From: Clostridiales bacterium
Lineage (GTDB): Bacteria > Bacillota > Clostridia > Saccharofermentanales > Saccharofermentanaceae
Assembly (NCBI GenBank): GCA_017940895.1
Contig: JAGAXM010000019.1
Span: 1-64,000 of the forward strand
DNA: 64,000 nucleotides
Reading direction: 5' to 3'
Every line of letters starts with the position of its first letter. The first letter of the stretch is position 1. The translations under genes and the position numbers were made by a program. Below are positions 43,080 to 51,300 of this stretch, piece by piece. Below the pieces are notes generated by a model. That model was given only the letters and a program-made list of their open reading frames with translations. It did not search any database and was not told the origin of the DNA.

Positions 43080-43922
43080 TCAGTACAGAGGTACTACTGC
43101 GCCGTCGTATGTGTTGTTGATGTACTCGGCGATCTCGGGTCCCTGGAGTACTTCTACGAGAGCCTGGAGTGCAGGATCGTCAGCATGCTCGGGGGTTGTA
43201 GCGATGATGTTGCCGTATGTCTGTGCAGCGAGTCCGTCATTTGCCTCTACTGCGAGTGCCTGGCTTACATGGAGTCCGCCCTCGATAGCGTAGTTACCGT
43301 TGATGACTGCTACGTCTACGTCAGGAAGTGCCGCTACAAGCTGCTCAGGTGCGAGCTCTTCGAACTGGATGTTGAGAGGATTCTCGATGATATCTTCTAC
43401 TGTAGCATTGATGCCTGCATCCTCATCAAGTACGAGGAGTCCTTCCTGTGCGAGGAGGAGCAATGCTCTAGCTTCGTTTGTTACGTTATTGGGAACTGCA
43501 ACAACAGCGCCGTCCTGAAGGTCTGCAAGGTCAGAAACTCTTCCTGCGTAGATGCCAAACGGCTCATAGTGTACTGCACCGATGGATACCAAGTCGGATC
43601 CGTTCTCGAGGTTGAACTGCTCAAGGTAAGGCACGTGCTGGAAGTAGTTGGCGTCGAGTGAACCTTCGATAACACCTGTGTTAGGTGTAACTGAATCTTC
43701 GAGCTGAACGATATTAAGTGTGATGCCCTGCTCGGCGAGGATCGGCTTTGCTACTTCGAGAATCTCGGAGTGAGGTGTGATGTTCGCGCCTACCGTGATG
43801 ACTGTGTTCTCATCTGCGTTTGAGTTAGCCTCAGTCTCTGTGTCTGCTGCGCAAGCCGCGAAAGAGCTTGCGATGGAAAGTACTGTTGCTGTAGCGATAA
43901 TCTTCTTTGTTACGTTTTTCAT
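43080..43922 (-). CDS. metQ: Methionine ABC transporter substrate-binding lipoprotein
   Basis: The 280-aa protein has a lipobox (FAAC near 22) and the NlpA/MetQ fold: VGANITPHSEILEVAKPIL, NTGVIEGSLDANYFQHVPYL and AVINGNYAI. It delivers methionine to MetNI, which are encoded 4 kb upstream in another operon. The start at 43922 follows AAGGAG at the usual spacing; the longer frame upstream would run into the leader terminator. The gene is controlled by an Rrf2-type operator at its promoter and by a 39-codon leader peptide. Confidence 0.93.
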   Translation of the reverse strand: MKNVTKKIIATATVLSIASSFAACAADTETEANSNADENTVITVGANITPHSEILEVAKPILAEQGITLNIVQLEDSVTPNTGVIEGSLDANYFQHVPYLEQFNLENGSDLVSIGAVHYEPFGIYAGRVSDLADLQDGAVVAVPNNVTNEARALLLLAQEGLLVLDEDAGINATVEDIIENPLNIQFEELAPEQLVAALPDVDVAVINGNYAIEGGLHVSQALAVEANDGLAAQTYGNIIATTPEHADDPALQALVEVLQGPEIAEYINNTYDGAVVPLY

Positions 43923-43983
43923 TTTTGTGATCTCCTTAGTAAATGAAAGTTTCAATAATATATTTTTTGTTTTGTTGTCGGGC

Positions 43984-44020
43984 ATTAAAAAGCCCGGGTG
44001 GCGTTCATTTACTCCCGGGC
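43984..44020 (-). terminator. Attenuator terminator before metQ
   Basis: On the minus strand GCCCGGG and CCCGGGC form a stem followed by TTTTTAAT. The longer 5' arm GCCCGGGAGTAAA (plus 44008-44020) is perfectly complementary over 13 bases to a segment inside the leader ORF (44110-44122), giving an alternative structure that prevents the terminator. Confidence 0.8.
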
Positions 44021-44051
44021 ACATGGCATATGTTCTGTGAGCTTCAAAGCT

Positions 44052-44171
44052 TCAACATCGTTTCATATCGAGGCGCGAGTTTATGTTCTGCGCCGCGGCC
44101 ATTTGGCGTGCCCGGGAGTAAAGCATTTGACAACACATCATGGTTGTTCCAGTATCGTATGTTCTGTACAT
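44052..44171 (-). CDS. Cysteine-containing leader peptide of metQ, 39 aa
   Basis: The ORF starts at an ATG eight bases after GGAG and ends at TGA. Residues 13-16 are CCQM, residues 20-22 RAR, and the last residues read LDMKRC. The same plan (CCRM, TRAK, LDVSRC) is found in the leader before mccB, so the peptide itself is conserved and not only the RNA. Consecutive Cys codons and a Cys just before the stop suggest that ribosome pausing under low cysteine decides whether the terminator forms. Confidence 0.8.
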   Translation of the reverse strand: MYRTYDTGTTMMCCQMLYSRARQMAAAQNINSRLDMKRC

Positions 44172-44202
44172 TCTCGCGTCTCCTTTCGTTCGTGATGGTG
44201 AT

Positions 44203-44236
44203 ACTATAATGCTAATTACCTACCAGTTCAATAGGC
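44203..44236 (-). promoter_or_regulatory. metQ promoter with Rrf2-type operator
   Basis: TTGAAC (44231-44226) and TATAGT (44208-44203) are 17 bp apart on the minus strand. The palindrome CCTA-N9-TAGG (44219-44235) covers the -35 box in the same position as at mccB and iscS. Confidence 0.75.
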
Positions 44237-44305
44237 AGAAAATGATAACGGGTTATCAATTAAATTGATAACCCGCTTAAATAGCTTTAAATTGTAATGG
44301 ATTTA

Positions 44306-44782
44306 TCAGAAGACCTTCAGATAGAAGACAATTACGCTGCCGTTAAACACGATGTTCTCGACGTTCACTGCCTGACCTGCGATATAAGCGTTAAAGTCCG
44401 CCGAGCTGCACCATACATTCGAATCCGTCTGCGGAACCTCTATATCATAGAGCTCGATATCAGGGAATTCGCACTCTTCCCACTCATACTCGTCCCACAA
44501 CTTGTCAGCCTGCTCCTCGCTTAAGTAAAGGACGCCCGCATACCAGGGCTCGGTCGGTCCTACAGCCAGTCTGTCATTCGTCTGCCAGTAGATCTCCTCA
44601 AATTCGATATCCGTATAATCCAGTTCATCGAAATACCTTAAACCCACATCGTCGCCCGAGTGCAGAACATGCACAAGCTCCTGCTCCGTCTTGGATGCCG
44701 GATCAAGCTGATACAAAGACTTGCACCCGGCCATCGTGAACATCATTGCCGTTGCCAATACAGCCGCGAATATTTTCTTCAT
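44306..44782 (-). CDS. Unknown small lipoprotein, 158 aa
   Basis: A lipobox (TMAGC near 20) is followed by an acidic domain rich in E, D, W and Y with two cysteines. I do not recognise the family. It follows the DUF5808 gene by 32 bp, with a six-pair inverted repeat ATTCCG/CGGAAT between them, and is probably co-transcribed with the CPBP-GntR unit or separately expressed at a low level. Confidence 0.6.
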   Translation of the reverse strand: MKKIFAAVLATAMMFTMAGCKSLYQLDPASKTEQELVHVLHSGDDVGLRYFDELDYTDIEFEEIYWQTNDRLAVGPTEPWYAGVLYLSEEQADKLWDEYEWEECEFPDIELYDIEVPQTDSNVWCSSADFNAYIAGQAVNVENIVFNGSVIVFYLKVF

Positions 44783-44814
44783 ATATCTATCCCCTATTCC
44801 GTAAGATATCGGAA

Positions 44815-45903
44815 TTATACCACCAGCTGTCCCGTGGCATTGAGGTAAATCATCAGTATTATCGATCCGATTATGATGACTGCGCTGACAATACCTATTA
44901 CTTTTCCTGCCGGGTGTGCGAAGTTTACGGTAGCGCCGTAGCCCAAGCGCTTTTCGACGTTGAGACGCGTGTCGTTCGGGTTGTAATAGAACATGCCGAG
45001 AATCCAGTTGTCGTCGTCATCCGTAAGCTCGAGCTCCGTGTCGCGTGCGTATCTGCTCTCGACCTGTCTTTGATTGATGACACCGATTATAACAACCACC
45101 ATTATCACTGCTGTGTAACCTAAGGTGCTTATGAGCACTGCCGCCTCGCTGTCAGTAAAGAACATCAGGACACTGTTCGCGATCAGGTAGAGAGCGTTAG
45201 CCCAGCTAAACGCGATGAACAGATCCGCCCATGTCTTTTTCTTCGCTCTGCTGTAGTTCGCATTGATGCTGCTGTCGCGGCTTATTACCATATTTCTGGC
45301 GTTGTCCATCATAACTGCGATAGGAACAATGATAGCTGCTATGAACAGGAACGACAGGCTCATTACCGTAAGCGCGTACTTCTCGACAGCGGGCGTTACT
45401 CCGAAGACACCAAAGTCTATAAGGACTGCTGCAATCGTGCCGAGAAGTGCGAGTACATTAGGAAGAATGATCCAGGCAAGCTTCAGCGCGTGCACGGTGT
45501 TCGTACTCGTAAGGTCTGTATATGTTACGCCCGACTTCGTTATGCCAAGTTCTTTCTTAAGATCCTTAAGCTCCATGTTGCCCTTCCCGTAAGGAGCTGC
45601 CACCAGGAACAGCGCGAAAACAAGCAGTATCCACGCGAGCAACGTACCGCCGGTAACAGGCAGGAACAGCATTACAATGCTTAAGATCACAACAATTGCC
45701 GTAATGATGAGGCCGCCATTACGTGCGGAACTTACTATCGCATCAAACTTCTCCTGTCCTTTACCCTCGTGAAACTTCGGGTTGTCTCTTACGCCGAAGA
45801 TCATTTTCTTCTTTCCCGGATTCCCGGAGAAACCAAGCATATACATCAGAATAATTGAAGGAACTATGCAGACAAACATTATTGCTTTAATAAGCCATGT
45901 CAT
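44815..45903 (-). CDS. DUF5808-like membrane protein
   Basis: The 362-aa protein has about eight membrane segments and a C-terminal block DDDDNWILGMFYYNPND with RLGYGATVNFAHP, characteristic of DUF5808. The function is unknown; such proteins often follow YtrA-type GntR regulators, as here. The start at 45903 follows GGAGG by seven bases; an earlier TTG start lacks support. It is third in the CPBP-GntR-DUF5808 operon. Confidence 0.8.
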   Translation of the reverse strand: MTWLIKAIMFVCIVPSIILMYMLGFSGNPGKKKMIFGVRDNPKFHEGKGQEKFDAIVSSARNGGLIITAIVVILSIVMLFLPVTGGTLLAWILLVFALFLVAAPYGKGNMELKDLKKELGITKSGVTYTDLTSTNTVHALKLAWIILPNVLALLGTIAAVLIDFGVFGVTPAVEKYALTVMSLSFLFIAAIIVPIAVMMDNARNMVISRDSSINANYSRAKKKTWADLFIAFSWANALYLIANSVLMFFTDSEAAVLISTLGYTAVIMVVVIIGVINQRQVESRYARDTELELTDDDDNWILGMFYYNPNDTRLNVEKRLGYGATVNFAHPAGKVIGIVSAVIIIGSIILMIYLNATGQLVV

Positions 45904-45920
45904 AACTCTACCTCCTATTC

Positions 45921-46280
45921 TCAATAATACTCATCTATGAGTTTCTTCAGCACGTCTTTGCCGACGCCTGATAATCTTGCTTCTGATACGATGCGGCGAA
46001 GCTGCAATTTGTTCTCTTCACTTACTACGCCGCTTTGCGTGATCTGCTCACGCACTCTCGCACCGTTCTTACGGTCCGTCATGATGTAGCCTTCCTGCTT
46101 TAATAGCTGATAAGTCTTGCTGACCGTCATGGTATTGATTCCTATCTCGAGTGCAAGTGCCCTTACCGTGGGGAGCTGCTCTCCGGGCTTCAATTCGCCC
46201 GAGGAGATTCCCATCACAATCTGGTTTCTGATCTGCATATAGATAGGCACATCAGAGTATTCATCTATTCTTATGATCAT
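45921..46280 (-). CDS. GntR-family regulator, YtrA type
   Basis: This short 119-aa regulator has the N-terminal winged helix (DVPIYMQIRNQIV, LKPGEQLPTVRALALEIGIN, QEGYIMTDRKNG) and only a small C-terminal part, as in the YtrA subgroup. These repress their own membrane-protein operons. The start is the ATG at 46280, overlapping the CPBP stop by four bases. The palindrome TGTATTAC-N5-GTAATACA (47228-47248) before the first gene is the likely operator. Confidence 0.9.
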   Translation of the reverse strand: MIIRIDEYSDVPIYMQIRNQIVMGISSGELKPGEQLPTVRALALEIGINTMTVSKTYQLLKQEGYIMTDRKNGARVREQITQSGVVSEENKLQLRRIVSEARLSGVGKDVLKKLIDEYY

Positions 46281-47194
46281 GATTCCACCTTCTTTCTTCT
46301 GATCGACCATGCTCCAAGGATCACTGCGAATACGACTAAGGGGATCATAGCGATAAGTCCGTTAGGTAAAGGTCCTAATACCATGTACTTGTTGATATCC
46401 GGATTATTCGCATTCATGAACAGCTGAGGGATGGTAGCAACCGCATTGAATGATCCGTGTAAGAGCGCTGCATACCAGATACACTTTGTCCTGTCGTAGA
46501 TGATCTCCTCGAATATACCGAGTACTATACAGCAGATCGTAAATACAACAAGTCCGAGTACAGGGGCGCCAAGATAGTCGAAGCCATACTCGTAGCCGCC
46601 GAATATCATCGCAGGAAAGTGGAATACTCCCCAGATGGTTCCGCCTATGAGCCATGTGCCAATCTTGCCGAAGCTCTTGTTAAGTTCCGGATACAGGAAT
46701 CCTCTCCACCCGACCTCTTCGCCGATGGCTGTAATGATATTTATGAAGGGTGCAATAAGCACTGAGGGAACAAGTTGTACAATCAGGTATGTATTCATAT
46801 CCATTCCTGACTGCTCGAGCATCTCCATAAGGTTCACGCCCTGCTCCTCGGCCTGAGCGATCAGCATTGATCCGCTGCCGTCAAACAGACTCGGAAAGAT
46901 CCCGAAGAACAAAGCTGCTCCCAGGGCCATCGGAATGATCATGGCATATGCGCCGAAGAAGAGCCAGCCGATATTGCCCTTGAACTTAGGCTTCCAGCCC
47001 ATGCCCTTCAGATTCCCGTTCGCGATCAAAGCTGCAACCAAAGGTGCGAACATGCAGACGGCGAGGCTCCCACGGAACACCATAGTCCCCGTCATTCCGG
47101 GATTATTAACCGCATAAAGCGATCCGATGATCTGCAAAGTCCAAGCGATCACATATGTGATTGCTACATACTTAATTACTTTCTTCTTATCCAT
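46277..47194 (-). CDS. CPBP-family intramembrane protease
   Basis: The 305-aa membrane protein has about eight segments and the CPBP motifs EEVGWRG and FHFPAMI, followed by a third conserved block LLHGSFNA with its histidine. Members cleave or protect against peptides within the membrane, and some confer bacteriocin immunity. It is the first gene of a GntR-controlled operon. The promoter is near consensus and is overlapped downstream by the GntR-type palindrome. Confidence 0.85.
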   Translation of the reverse strand: MDKKKVIKYVAITYVIAWTLQIIGSLYAVNNPGMTGTMVFRGSLAVCMFAPLVAALIANGNLKGMGWKPKFKGNIGWLFFGAYAMIIPMALGAALFFGIFPSLFDGSGSMLIAQAEEQGVNLMEMLEQSGMDMNTYLIVQLVPSVLIAPFINIITAIGEEVGWRGFLYPELNKSFGKIGTWLIGGTIWGVFHFPAMIFGGYEYGFDYLGAPVLGLVVFTICCIVLGIFEEIIYDRTKCIWYAALLHGSFNAVATIPQLFMNANNPDINKYMVLGPLPNGLIAMIPLVVFAVILGAWSIRRKKVES

Positions 47195-47227
47195 AATCTA
47201 CCGCCTTTCCAAAGCTTCTGTATGCTT

Positions 47228-47278
47228 TGTATTACTCCTTGTAATACAGACTATACAACCTTCAGATTTGCTTGTCAA
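47228..47278 (-). promoter_or_regulatory. CPBP operon promoter with GntR-type operator
   Basis: TTGACA (47278-47273) and TATAGT (47255-47250) are 17 bp apart. Just downstream lies the perfect palindrome TGTATTAC-N5-GTAATACA (47228-47248), the usual form of a YtrA-type operator, placed at the transcription start. Confidence 0.8.
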
Positions 47279-47300
47279 TAGATTCTAGGATGAATCATAT

Positions 47301-47418
47301 TCTTCATGAATCTCTACACTTTGGAGGATTATGAAGAGACTGTTGCAGAAAAAGCCCTGAATTCTTCATGAACCTCTTCACTTTTCTAATTATGAAGAGA
47401 CAGTTGAAGAATTCAGGG
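47301..47418. repeat. Double palindrome cluster D, module TCTTCA
   Basis: TCTTCA starts at 47301 and 47363, and at 47375, with TCTACA at 47313. The inverse TGAAGA starts at 47332, 47393 and 47405, with TGCAGA at 47344. Steps are 12 bp within each pair, and the two blocks are offset by 62 bp as in cluster C. The outer arms of block 2, CCCTGAATTCTTCA (47355-47368) and 47405-47418, pair perfectly over 14 bases. No nuclease-like gene is attached. It lies 40 bp beyond the end of metI. Confidence 0.85.
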
Positions 47419-47457
47419 ACTGATTCGATACACGGGGACCGCTAAGGTCCTGATAAA

Positions 47458-48111
47458 TCAAGCTTTACGATGTTTCTTCGACAGCCTGATGCCGAATTCC
47501 TGTATCAGCATTACCATGATGATCAGCAAAGTGACCGTCGTCCACAGAACCGGCTTGTCATAGCGGTAATAGCCGTACTGCAAAGCTATCGCACCGAGAC
47601 CTCCGCCTCCGATAACGCCCGCCATCGCTGAGTAACCGAGCACTGTCGCGACATTGATCGCACCGCCCTGCAGCAATGAAGGCATAGCCTCGGGAATAAT
47701 AAAATGAATAATCGTATACAGAGGTGACGCGCCCATCGATGTCGCCGCCTCGATGATGCCGGGCTGCACTTCGTTCAATGACGCCTCGACCATTCTTGCA
47801 ACGATCGGGATCGCACCGATAGTAAGAGGTACGATGGCCGCCGTGGTACCTATCGACTTTCCCACGATTGCACGCGTGAACGGGATCAGCAGCACCAGCA
47901 GGATCAGGAACGGCAGAGAACGCGTGATGTTGACTATGGTTCCTATCACGGCATTGACACCGCGGTTCTCGAGAAGTCTCCCCTTTGACGTAGAGTACAG
48001 CACCACACCCAGAGGCAGTCCGACAGTGTATGAGAAAAGCGAAGCGAAGAACGTCATGATGAAGGTCTCCCACACACCTGTTATGATCGCATCTTTAATA
48101 TAATCACTCAT
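47458..48111 (-). CDS. metI: Methionine ABC transporter permease
   Basis: The 217-aa permease has five membrane segments and the EAA loop (EAATSMGASPLYTIIHFIIPEAMPSLLQG) for contact with MetN. It imports methionine with MetN and MetQ. It follows metN immediately (one base after the metN stop) and is the last gene of the mccB operon, before palindrome cluster D. Confidence 0.93.
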   Translation of the reverse strand: MSDYIKDAIITGVWETFIMTFFASLFSYTVGLPLGVVLYSTSKGRLLENRGVNAVIGTIVNITRSLPFLILLVLLIPFTRAIVGKSIGTTAAIVPLTIGAIPIVARMVEASLNEVQPGIIEAATSMGASPLYTIIHFIIPEAMPSLLQGGAINVATVLGYSAMAGVIGGGGLGAIALQYGYYRYDKPVLWTTVTLLIIMVMLIQEFGIRLSKKHRKA

Positions 48112-49110
48112 TTAACTCACCTCCGCCACGGACAGTCCGCCGTCCTTGAAGAAATCGATCGCGGTCTGTCTTTCTTTCTCACTTTCCGGCAGTTCCACGA
48201 TCATCTGACCGTAGCCGATGCCGCCGACACTCTTCGTGTTCGCACTCAGGATGTTGACCTTGATGCCGGTCTTCTCCACGAGGTTCGCGATAAACGGCAC
48301 ACTCGACTGCGTCCCGTCGAAAACAAGCCTTATCACCTTCCCGTCAGGATGAGACGCCTCGAAAGGATTGCTCGGGAACACGAGCTTCTTGGCTGCCTTA
48401 CTCTTAGGATTCGAGAAGACTTCCTTAACGTCACCGATCTCTGCTAGGTTACCGTCGTCTATGATCGCGACGCGGTCGCATATCTTCTCGACCACAGCCA
48501 TCTCATGCGTGATGATTATGATCGTTAACTTTCTCTCTTCATTGATCTTCTTCAGAAGATCGAGAATCTCTCCCGTGATCTTCGGGTCAAGTGCACTAGT
48601 TGCCTCATCGCACAGCAGAACCTTCGGATCTGCCGCAAGTGCACGTGCTATCGCGACGCGCTGCTTTTGTCCGCCGGAGAGACGTGCGGGGTACTCGTTA
48701 CGCTTTTCGAGCAGGCCTACGATCTCGAGCATCTGCTCTGCCTTCTTACGGCGCTTAACGCGAGGCACGCCGATTATCTTAAGCGACTGCTCCACGTTCT
48801 GGATTACCGTCCTCTGGTTAAGAAGGTTGAATCCCTGAAATATCATCGATATTGAATGACGAACTTCGCGAAGCTCCACGGGCTTTAACGATGCAAGGTC
48901 TTTGCCGTAGAAGCTGACGGTGCCTGAAGTGACTTCCTCGAGGCGGTTCAGCGTTCTAACGAGCGTTGACTTACCTGCGCCGCTCATGCCGATGATGCCG
49001 AAGATCTCGCCTTCTTTCACTTCCAGACTCACGCCCTTTAATGCCGTAAATTCCCTGCCGTCATTCTTATAGGTCTTGTAGACATTATTGAGTTCGTAAA
49101 CGTTTTCCAT
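48112..49110 (-). CDS. metN: Methionine ABC transporter ATPase
   Basis: The 332-aa ATPase has Walker A GMSGAGKST, signature LSGGQKQR, Walker B LLCDEATSALD and the C-terminal NIL regulatory domain (about 255-330), which senses methionine in this family. With MetI it forms the methionine importer. The start overlaps the mccA stop by one base. The operon order mccB-mccA-metN-metI joins cysteine-to-methionine conversion and import. Confidence 0.93.
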   Translation of the reverse strand: MENVYELNNVYKTYKNDGREFTALKGVSLEVKEGEIFGIIGMSGAGKSTLVRTLNRLEEVTSGTVSFYGKDLASLKPVELREVRHSISMIFQGFNLLNQRTVIQNVEQSLKIIGVPRVKRRKKAEQMLEIVGLLEKRNEYPARLSGGQKQRVAIARALAADPKVLLCDEATSALDPKITGEILDLLKKINEERKLTIIIITHEMAVVEKICDRVAIIDDGNLAEIGDVKEVFSNPKSKAAKKLVFPSNPFEASHPDGKVIRLVFDGTQSSVPFIANLVEKTGIKVNILSANTKSVGGIGYGQMIVELPESEKERQTAIDFFKDGGLSVAEVS

Positions 49111-50024
49111 TAATCAAACAATCCTTTGCTTAAGTAGCGGTCTCCTCTGTCGGGGAATACCGTTACGATGTTTCCTTCTTCAATCTCCTCGGCGAGCTTC
49201 AGTGCCGCAGCCAGAGCCGCACCTGAAGACGAACCTGCGAGAATACCTTCGTGAAGCGCAAGCAATCTCGAAGTCTCGAACGCTTCATCGTCTGTTATCT
49301 TGATAACTTTATCCACGAGAGTGATGTCCATCGTGTCCGCGATAAAATCGTTGCCGATACCCTCGATGTTGTAGTCGAAGTGCTCGCCGCCGCCGATGGT
49401 GGAGCCGTAAGGGTCAGCAAGAACGCCGGTGATCTTAGCGTCCTGCTCCTTCAAGTACTTAACTACACCCGAGAATGTTCCGCCCGAGCCTGCGCCTGCT
49501 ACGAAGTAGTCGATCTTGCCGTCGAGCTGGCGGTAGATCTCGGGGCCTGTTGTCTCGTAGTGTGCGAGCGGGTTCGCGGGGTTTCTGAACTGTCTTAATG
49601 AGACAGCGCCTCTAGTTTTCCCCAGAATCTCTTCTGCGATACGCTCTGCGCCGAGCATACCGAATTCTCGTGGTGTATGAATGATCTCCGCACCCAGGGC
49701 CTTCATGATCTTCTGCTTCTCGATAGAGAACTTCTCGGGTACAGTGAAGATTACGTGAAAGCCCATGTTAAGAGCTGCAATCGCGATACCTATACCAGTG
49801 TTGCCTGCTGTGGCATCAACGATCGTGCCGCCCTCCTTGAGGATTCCCCTCTTCTTCGCATCTTCGATCATATAGACGCCTACGCGGTCCTTAACGGAGC
49901 CTGCGGGGTTCATTAATTCAAGCTTTGCATAAACATTTACTCCGGGCTTAACGCCCATATGATTTATCTTGAGGATCGGAGTGTTTCCGATCATTTCCTT
50001 TACATCCTGATATACATTATTCAT
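49110..50024 (-). CDS. mccA: Cysteine synthase family, MccA/YrhA-like
   Basis: The 304-aa PLP enzyme carries the lysine K45 in GSVKDR and the substrate loop DATAGNTGIG. Where cysteine synthase CysK reads EPTSGNTG, this A-T-A form is typical of the O-acetylserine-dependent cystathionine beta-synthase MccA of Bacillus-type reverse transsulfuration. It would join homocysteine and O-acetylserine to cystathionine. The neighbour mccB then releases cysteine. The gene starts 21 bp after mccB. Assignment to MccA over CysK is fairly but not fully certain. Confidence 0.8.
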   Translation of the reverse strand: MNNVYQDVKEMIGNTPILKINHMGVKPGVNVYAKLELMNPAGSVKDRVGVYMIEDAKKRGILKEGGTIVDATAGNTGIGIAIAALNMGFHVIFTVPEKFSIEKQKIMKALGAEIIHTPREFGMLGAERIAEEILGKTRGAVSLRQFRNPANPLAHYETTGPEIYRQLDGKIDYFVAGAGSGGTFSGVVKYLKEQDAKITGVLADPYGSTIGGGEHFDYNIEGIGNDFIADTMDITLVDKVIKITDDEAFETSRLLALHEGILAGSSSGAALAAALKLAEEIEEGNIVTVFPDRGDRYLSKGLFD

Positions 50025-50045
50025 AGTGATCTCCTGTTCTCCGTC

Positions 50046-51206
50046 TTACTTCGCGGAATTCTCGATGGCCTGCTTCAAGTCTGCGATCAGATCATCAACA
50101 TCTTCGATACCTACCGACAGTCTTATGAGCTCATCCACGATGCCTACTTCCTTACGGATGTCTGCGGGGATCGCAGCGTGCGTCATCGACGCAGGATGGC
50201 ATACGAGCGACTCCACGCCTCCGAGGCTCTCCGCGAGCGTAATGAGCTTAAGCTCCTCTACGAACTTCTTGTAGTCATACTTCTCATCCAGCACGAAAGA
50301 TATCATCGCGCCTGCGCCGTCTGCCTGCTTCTTCTGGATCTCGTAGCCGGGGTCAGACTCGAGGCCGGGATAGTAAACCTTGCTTACATAGCCGCTCTCC
50401 GAAAGCCAGCGCGCGATCTTGTTCGCGTTCGCCACGTGTCTGTCCATTCTTACGCCAAGTGTCTTGATGCCTCTTATGATGAGGAAAGAATCCCAGGGTG
50501 CAAGCACTCCGCCGATAGCGTTCTGGAGGTAGTAGAGTCTGTCGGCGAGAGCCTTGTCGTTAACTACGACAAAGCCTGAGATCGTGTCTGAGTGACCGCC
50601 TAAGTACTTGGTGCCGCTGTGGATTACGATATCTGCGCCGAGTTCGATCGGGCGCTGCAGATAAGGCGTGAGGAATGTGTTGTCTACGATAACGAGCTTG
50701 TCGTACTTCTTACCGATCTTACTTACCGCTTCAATGTCGGTGATAGTAAGAAGCGGGTTCGCGGGTGTCTCGATGTAGATCGCCTTAACGTCATCATCGA
50801 TCGCCGCCTCGACTGCCGCGAGGTCAGATGTGTTTACAATCTTATATGTTATGCCGAAGTTCTTGAATACGTTGTCGAGGATACGGAATGTGCCGCCGTA
50901 GATGTTGTCGGAGACGATCAGCTTGTCGCCTGACTTGAACAGCGACAGAACGGTATTGATGGCCGCAAGTCCCGATGCGAATGCGAGGCCGTACTGTCCC
51001 TTCTCAAGATCTGCGATGAGTTTCTCGAGTGCGGCACGCGTGGGGTTGCCTGTGCGGGAGTATTCCCAGCCTCTGTTCTTGCCCAAGCCGTCCTGCTTGT
51101 AAGTGGATGTCTGGTAGACAGGGACGTTTACCGCGCCTGTCGTCTCATCTCCGTCGATACCGCCGTGGATAAGAAGTGAATTGATATTTAATGTTTCCTT
51201 GCTCAT
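50046..51206 (-). CDS. mccB: Cystathionine gamma-lyase/synthase family, MccB-like
   Basis: The 386-aa PLP enzyme shows the family signature: YSRTGNPT, FASGLAAI, the PLP lysine in IHSGTKYLGGHSD, and the closing SLGGVESL. It would cleave cystathionine to cysteine, 2-oxobutanoate and ammonia, or act on homocysteine. It is first in an operon with mccA and metNI. Its promoter carries the Rrf2-type operator, and a Cys-containing leader peptide and terminator precede it. Confidence 0.88.
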   Translation of the reverse strand: MSKETLNINSLLIHGGIDGDETTGAVNVPVYQTSTYKQDGLGKNRGWEYSRTGNPTRAALEKLIADLEKGQYGLAFASGLAAINTVLSLFKSGDKLIVSDNIYGGTFRILDNVFKNFGITYKIVNTSDLAAVEAAIDDDVKAIYIETPANPLLTITDIEAVSKIGKKYDKLVIVDNTFLTPYLQRPIELGADIVIHSGTKYLGGHSDTISGFVVVNDKALADRLYYLQNAIGGVLAPWDSFLIIRGIKTLGVRMDRHVANANKIARWLSESGYVSKVYYPGLESDPGYEIQKKQADGAGAMISFVLDEKYDYKKFVEELKLITLAESLGGVESLVCHPASMTHAAIPADIRKEVGIVDELIRLSVGIEDVDDLIADLKQAIENSAK

Positions 51207-51240
51207 TTTTATTTACCTTCCTTGAATTGTTTTTTGAGTT

Positions 51241-51272
51241 AAAAAAGCCCGGGGCTTGTTCAGACGCCGGGC
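51241..51272 (-). terminator. Attenuator terminator before mccB
   Basis: On the minus strand GCCCGG and CCGGGC flank a hairpin (51267-51272 and 51247-51252) followed by a run of six T. The leader ORF contains CCCGGGC (51338-51344), which can pair with the terminator 5' arm, with a further AAGATATG/CATGTCTT helix beside it. Confidence 0.75.
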
Positions 51273-51300
51273 ATAAAAGACATGGTTTTCTTAAGTAATC

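Noticed and set aside
43923..44300. SAM or other riboswitch upstream of metQ
   Set aside because: No conserved S-box core was seen. The region is explained by a leader ORF, a terminator and a competing pairing.
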